A stretch of 64,000 bases of DNA from the NCBI RefSeq assembly GCF_028595305.1, contig NZ_JAQQXS010000005.1, forward strand, positions 1-64,000, read 5' to 3'. The notes beneath the pieces were generated by a model that worked only from the letters and a program-made list of their open reading frames with translations, was not told where the DNA came from and searched no databases. A program made the position numbers and the translations under genes. Positions 61,203 through 64,000 of this stretch are shown here, one piece after another (positions within the stretch are counted from its first letter, which is position 1; the number at the start of each line of letters is the position of its first letter). The DNA comes from Roseateles koreensis. Lineage in GTDB: Bacteria > Pseudomonadota > Gammaproteobacteria > Burkholderiales > Burkholderiaceae_C.

Positions 61203-61979
61203 TCAGGGCGGCAAGAACCCATGGCGCGTCAGCACCGCCTGGCCGGCGGATGAGCGCAGGTAGTTGATGAATTGCCGTGCCCTCTCGGCATTGGGGCTAC
61301 CGGCAACCACGGCGGCGGGGTAGTGAATCGGTGCGTACGTCGGCACGGGGAACGCGACCTTGACCCGCCGTTTGAGCGAGGCCGCGTCGGTGGAGTAGAC
61401 GAAGCCCGCTTCCGCTTCGCCTCGCGCCACATGGTCCAGCGCCTGCCGCACGTTCCGGGCATACAAGGCCTTGGGGCTCAGGGTCGACCAGAGCCCCGCG
61501 ACTTCGAGCGCGCTTTTGGCATAGCGCCCAGCGGGCACGCCCTCCGGCATGCCCATGGCCAGGTGGGCGACTTCAGGCTTCTTCAGGTCAGACAAGGTCT
61601 TGAGCGTCAGCGTGCTGGTGATGGGCGTGATGAGCACCAGCGTATTGCCCGCGAAGTTGAGGCGGCTGTGGGCTTGCACCAACTGTTGGGCTTCGGCGCG
61701 GTCCATGGCGTCCTGATCTGCTGATGCAAATACGTCGATGTGCGCGCCCTTGGCGATCTGCGCGAGCAATGCATCGGACGCTGCGAAATTGAACAGCAGT
61801 TGAGTGCCCGGATGTTGAGCCTCGAAGGCCGGCGCCATCTCTTTGAAGGCATTACTCAGGCTGGAGGCTGCGGCAACAGTCATCTCGGCGCCTTGGGCGA
61901 TGCGTGCACCGGACATCAGGGCGACGATTACGGCGGCCCAGCGCAGCGCTTTGGCCGCAGGCGCGGTGGAGAGCGACAT
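61203..61979 (-). CDS. modA: Molybdate ABC transporter substrate-binding protein (ModA-like)
   Basis: A 258-residue periplasmic protein. The signal peptide (LRWAAVIVALMSGARIAQGA) ends near residue 29. The mature protein opens with the ModA signature MTVAAASSLSNAFKEMAPAF, and FNFAASDALLAQIAKGAHID supplies more binding-site residues. GRYAKSALEVAGLWSTL is also diagnostic. modB and modC are not in the window, so the match to molybdate is by family; related tungstate or other oxyanion binders exist. The ATG at 61979 (MSLSTAP) was chosen over one at 62123, which would overlap the GST gene. Confidence 0.87.
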   Translation of the reverse strand: MSLSTAPAAKALRWAAVIVALMSGARIAQGAEMTVAAASSLSNAFKEMAPAFEAQHPGTQLLFNFAASDALLAQIAKGAHIDVFASADQDAMDRAEAQQLVQAHSRLNFAGNTLVLITPITSTLTLKTLSDLKKPEVAHLAMGMPEGVPAGRYAKSALEVAGLWSTLSPKALYARNVRQALDHVARGEAEAGFVYSTDAASLKRRVKVAFPVPTYAPIHYPAAVVAGSPNAERARQFINYLRSSAGQAVLTRHGFLPP

Positions 61980-61998
61980 GGGGCACCGCATTTCGAGC

Positions 61999-62655
61999 TC
62001 AGTTCTTGACGAAGAAGCTGGGCGGCAATTGCTCGGTGGTCGCCGCGCGCTGAACGGCCGGCCGAGCTTGCATGCGCTGGAGGTAGGGGCCGAGATGGGG
62101 CCGGGTGTGGGCGGGGCGCTCAAAGTTGCGCGTCCAGCAACTCAGCACGAACGCCATGCAATCGGCCGGGCTGTAGTCGCGGCCCAGCAACCAGGGGCCG
62201 CCGCTGTGCTGCAACTGCTGGTCCAATTGGTCCAGCAACAGGCCGATGCGTGTCTCGGCGCGCGCCTTGACTTCGCTTGCTCCGCCTGTGTTGCCGTCAG
62301 CTACATAACGTTGAGAGTAGTAGTACACGGTGATGTTGGCGTGCAGGGTGTTGCTGAGCCAGAACATCCATTTGTAAACCTGGGCGCGCGCCGCCGACCC
62401 CACGGGCGGCAGCATTTGCGCTTGCGGATGCGTGTCGGCAAGGTGCAGCAGAATGGCGCCGGTTTCATACAGCACCAAGTCCCCGTCCACCAGCACCGGA
62501 ACCAGCCCATTGGGGTTGAGTTTGAGGTAGTCAGGCGACTTCTGCGCGTTGTTCGCCCGGTCCACCCATTTCAGTTCAAACGGCACCCCCAATTCCTCCA
62601 GAAAAATGTGGGGCATCAAACTGGCGTCGCTGGGGTGATAGTGAAGGTGCAGCAT
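61999..62655 (-). CDS. Glutathione S-transferase family protein
   Basis: A 218-residue GST. The N-terminal thioredoxin-like domain has LHYHPSDASLMPHIFLEELG, LNPNGLVPVLVDGDLVLYET (the cis-Pro and GSH-binding E-T/S region) and the helical C-terminal domain has LLGRDYSPADCMAFVLSCW. It lacks an obvious catalytic Cys at the start; a Ser or Tyr may serve. Substrate unknown. It lies 19 bases upstream of the ModA gene on the same strand. Confidence 0.92.
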   Translation of the reverse strand: MLHLHYHPSDASLMPHIFLEELGVPFELKWVDRANNAQKSPDYLKLNPNGLVPVLVDGDLVLYETGAILLHLADTHPQAQMLPPVGSAARAQVYKWMFWLSNTLHANITVYYYSQRYVADGNTGGASEVKARAETRIGLLLDQLDQQLQHSGGPWLLGRDYSPADCMAFVLSCWTRNFERPAHTRPHLGPYLQRMQARPAVQRAATTEQLPPSFFVKN

Positions 62656-62834
62656 GGGTGAATCTCTGTGAGGTGGGGTGCAGTGGGGTGCAGTGAAGGT
62701 GCGGTCGCAAGGGATGCCGGGCCGTGCAACTTTACCAACTGGAAACAGCGAAGCAGTCAGCCGCCCGCAGGAGGGTGGCGTTGAAATATCGATGGGTCAC
62801 CGATTCTGATTCTCTTGTGTCTTGTGAGGCTGTG

Positions 62835-63527
62835 ATGAATGCACTGATGATGAAAAAGACTGTGTTTTGGATAGGCCTGGTCGCAATGGCGAGTGTGGCA
62901 GGTGTGGCAAATGCTCATGAAGGGGGCCGGGATTTTGATGGCGGCCATGGTGGGCATGGTGGACACGTGGTGTATGACGACCACTTCCATCACGATCACT
63001 ACTATCCGGCGCGTGGCTATGTGGTGGCTGGCGTGCCGCATGGCGCCTTGGCGGTGGGCTTCGGCCGGGATCGATATTGGTTCAGCGGCGGCGTCTGGTA
63101 TCGGCCGTATGGCCCCAATTTCAGGGTGGTAGTGCCGCCCTTTGGCGTCGTGATTCCGCTGCTGCCGTCGGCCTACGTGACGCTCAGCATTGGCGGTATG
63201 CCGTATTACTACGCCAACGGCATTTACTACACCCTGGCGCAACCGGGTCCGGGTTATGTGGTGGTGCAAGCACCGCCTGGGGCTGACAACGCACAAGCGG
63301 TGAGTGCCGTGGTGCCCTCTGCCGCGCCACCTGCTGTCGTGGCGAGCCCAGCCAAGCCGGAGCCCGTCATCTATCCGCGCAATGGGCAGAGCGCCGCGCA
63401 ACTCGAAGCAGACCGGCAGGGCTGCAATCGCTGGGCCACCACCCAACCCAGCGCGATGGGTGATGCGTCGGTGTTCAGCCGCGCGGTGGAGGCCTGCATG
63501 GACGCTCGCGGCTACACCCTGCGGTGA
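62835..63527 (+). CDS. Secreted His/Gly-rich hypothetical protein
   Basis: A 230-residue exported protein that I do not assign beyond a DUF6515-like guess. The signal peptide (KKTVFWIGLVAMASVAGVANA) is followed by a metal-loving stretch rich in His, Asp and Gly (GGHGGHGGHVVYDDHFHHDH). A Tyr/Pro/Val-rich core with repeated short beta-like segments (GGVWYRPYGPNFRVVVPPFG, YYYANGIYYTLAQPGPGYVV) follows. A C-terminal Cys-containing helix ends it (DRQGCNRWATTQ and VEACMDARGYTL). The His cluster suggests metal binding or sensing at the cell surface. Confidence 0.8.
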   Translation: MNALMMKKTVFWIGLVAMASVAGVANAHEGGRDFDGGHGGHGGHVVYDDHFHHDHYYPARGYVVAGVPHGALAVGFGRDRYWFSGGVWYRPYGPNFRVVVPPFGVVIPLLPSAYVTLSIGGMPYYYANGIYYTLAQPGPGYVVVQAPPGADNAQAVSAVVPSAAPPAVVASPAKPEPVIYPRNGQSAAQLEADRQGCNRWATTQPSAMGDASVFSRAVEACMDARGYTLR

Positions 63528-63542
63528 GTTTTATGGACGGCG

Positions 63543-64000
63543 TCAAGCCCATTGCACGACTCCTTCGGCCGCGTACCAGGCTTCCAGTCGTGGCGCCACA
63601 GCAGCTTCGATGCGTGTGCGCCGTACCTTCATGGTGGGCGTCAGGCAGCCGTTCTCGATGCTCCAGGGGTCGCGCAGGAGCACCAGCATGCGCAGTTGCG
63701 AGTAACTGGGCAACTGCGCGTTGACATGCGCCAGCAATTGGGTCATTTGCTGCACGACATCGGCCTGAACGGCTGGGTCGGTGATCTTGGGGCGCAGCGT
63801 TTCGTTCAAGACAATCAGGGCATAGGCTGCCGGCTGGCCCACCCCTGAAACCAGGCTCAACTCGATGTAGGGGTGGGCGTTCAGCAGGTTTTCCACCGGT
63901 GCCGGGGCCACGTATTTGCCCTTGGCCGTCTTGAACAACTCCTTGACGCGGCCCGTCAGCTTGAGCAGGCCTTGCGCGTTGTATTCGCCCTTGTCGCCCG
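63543..64000 (-). CDS. AMP-dependent acyl-CoA synthetase, C-terminal part (runs off the right edge)
   Basis: Only the last ~152 residues are in the window; the reading frame is open at position 64000. The A8-like core is GDKGEYNAQGLLKLTGRVKE followed by LFKTAKGKYVAPAPVE, the hinge-plus-Lys region of long-chain acyl-CoA ligases. The C-terminus ends with IENGCLTPTMKVRRTRIE, where the catalytic Lys region (TPTMKVRR) lies. Chain-length preference cannot be judged from this part. It converges on the His-rich gene with 15 bases between. Confidence 0.9.
   Translation of the reverse strand, partial: GDKGEYNAQGLLKLTGRVKELFKTAKGKYVAPAPVENLLNAHPYIELSLVSGVGQPAAYALIVLNETLRPKITDPAVQADVVQQMTQLLAHVNAQLPSYSQLRMLVLLRDPWSIENGCLTPTMKVRRTRIEAAVAPRLEAWYAAEGVVQWA

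Noticed and set aside
62940-62990. Direct short repeats (ggtgggcatggtgg-like) considered as a tandem-repeat locus
   Set aside because: They encode the Gly/His-rich segment of the secreted protein and are too short and irregular to be an independent repeat array.
1-64000. CRISPR arrays, rRNA genes, prophage or a plasmid backbone
   Set aside because: No evenly spaced direct repeats, no ribosomal RNA sequence, no phage structural genes and no replication initiator were found on reading both strands.

Overview
The window looks like a chromosomal segment of a betaproteobacterium of the order Burkholderiales, most like the family Comamonadaceae. This rests on the high GC content, the gene families, and gene pairs such as ilvE with a small zinc-finger gene and a LysG/ArgP-type regulator divergent from a LysE exporter. 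No rRNA operon, replication gene, prophage or CRISPR array is visible. Assignments come from reading motifs by eye; no database search was possible.

The first 2.4 kb is an eroded mobile region. It holds an IS3-type orfA remnant, two leftward-reading gene cassettes (a fragment with a nuclease-like motif and an intact DinB-family gene) separated by a textbook attC site, and a frameshifted, truncated integron integrase facing right. I read it as a fossil chromosomal integron. From about 2.4 kb the sequence is ordinary core genome.

Region by region: 2.4-8.5 kb has pckG, a LysR regulator, a UPF0149/SEC-C protein, a metallophosphoesterase and a universal stress protein. 8.7-16.6 kb is amino-acid metabolism: a LysG/ArgP-type regulator with its LysE exporter, dadA, a YegD-type Hsp70, a second UPF0149 protein, and a LysR regulator divergent from mmsA over a perfect palindromic operator. 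16.6-20.8 kb holds three diguanylate cyclases side by side, followed by rlpA. 22-23.7 kb has an FAA hydrolase and nadC. 23.8-27.9 kb is a complete four-gene Anbu proteasome operon (ATP-grasp, alpha-E, transglutaminase, Anbu). 28-36.6 kb has an MscS channel, an acyl-CoA synthetase divergent from a PuuA/GlnA-type ligase, a lone PEP-CTERM protein, tRNA-Arg(CCG), a periplasmic SGNH protein and a membrane-anchored cytochrome c. 36.6-40.9 kb is a run of seven leftward genes including ilvE.

41-50.5 kb carries a CHASE-PAS-GGDEF protein, radA, a RhtB-type exporter, a solute-binding protein, alr with arfB, lplT and an SGNH hydrolase. 50.5-54 kb has a glutathione peroxidase and a leftward pair, an AmpG-type permease followed by a GHL10 glycosidase, that suggests cell-wall recycling. 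Divergent from that pair, 54.2-56.4 kb, is a bufferin-type RiPP metallophore operon: a cysteine-rich secreted precursor, a DUF692 (MNIO) iron enzyme and its DUF2063 partner. The rest holds a bile-acid-symporter family protein, a periplasmic peroxiredoxin translationally coupled to an amidase, aqpZ, a membrane-tethered receiver domain, a ModA-like binding protein, a GST, a His-rich secreted protein, and the 3' end of an acyl-CoA synthetase running off the right edge.

The most interesting parts are the bufferin operon, the Anbu operon and the integron relic.
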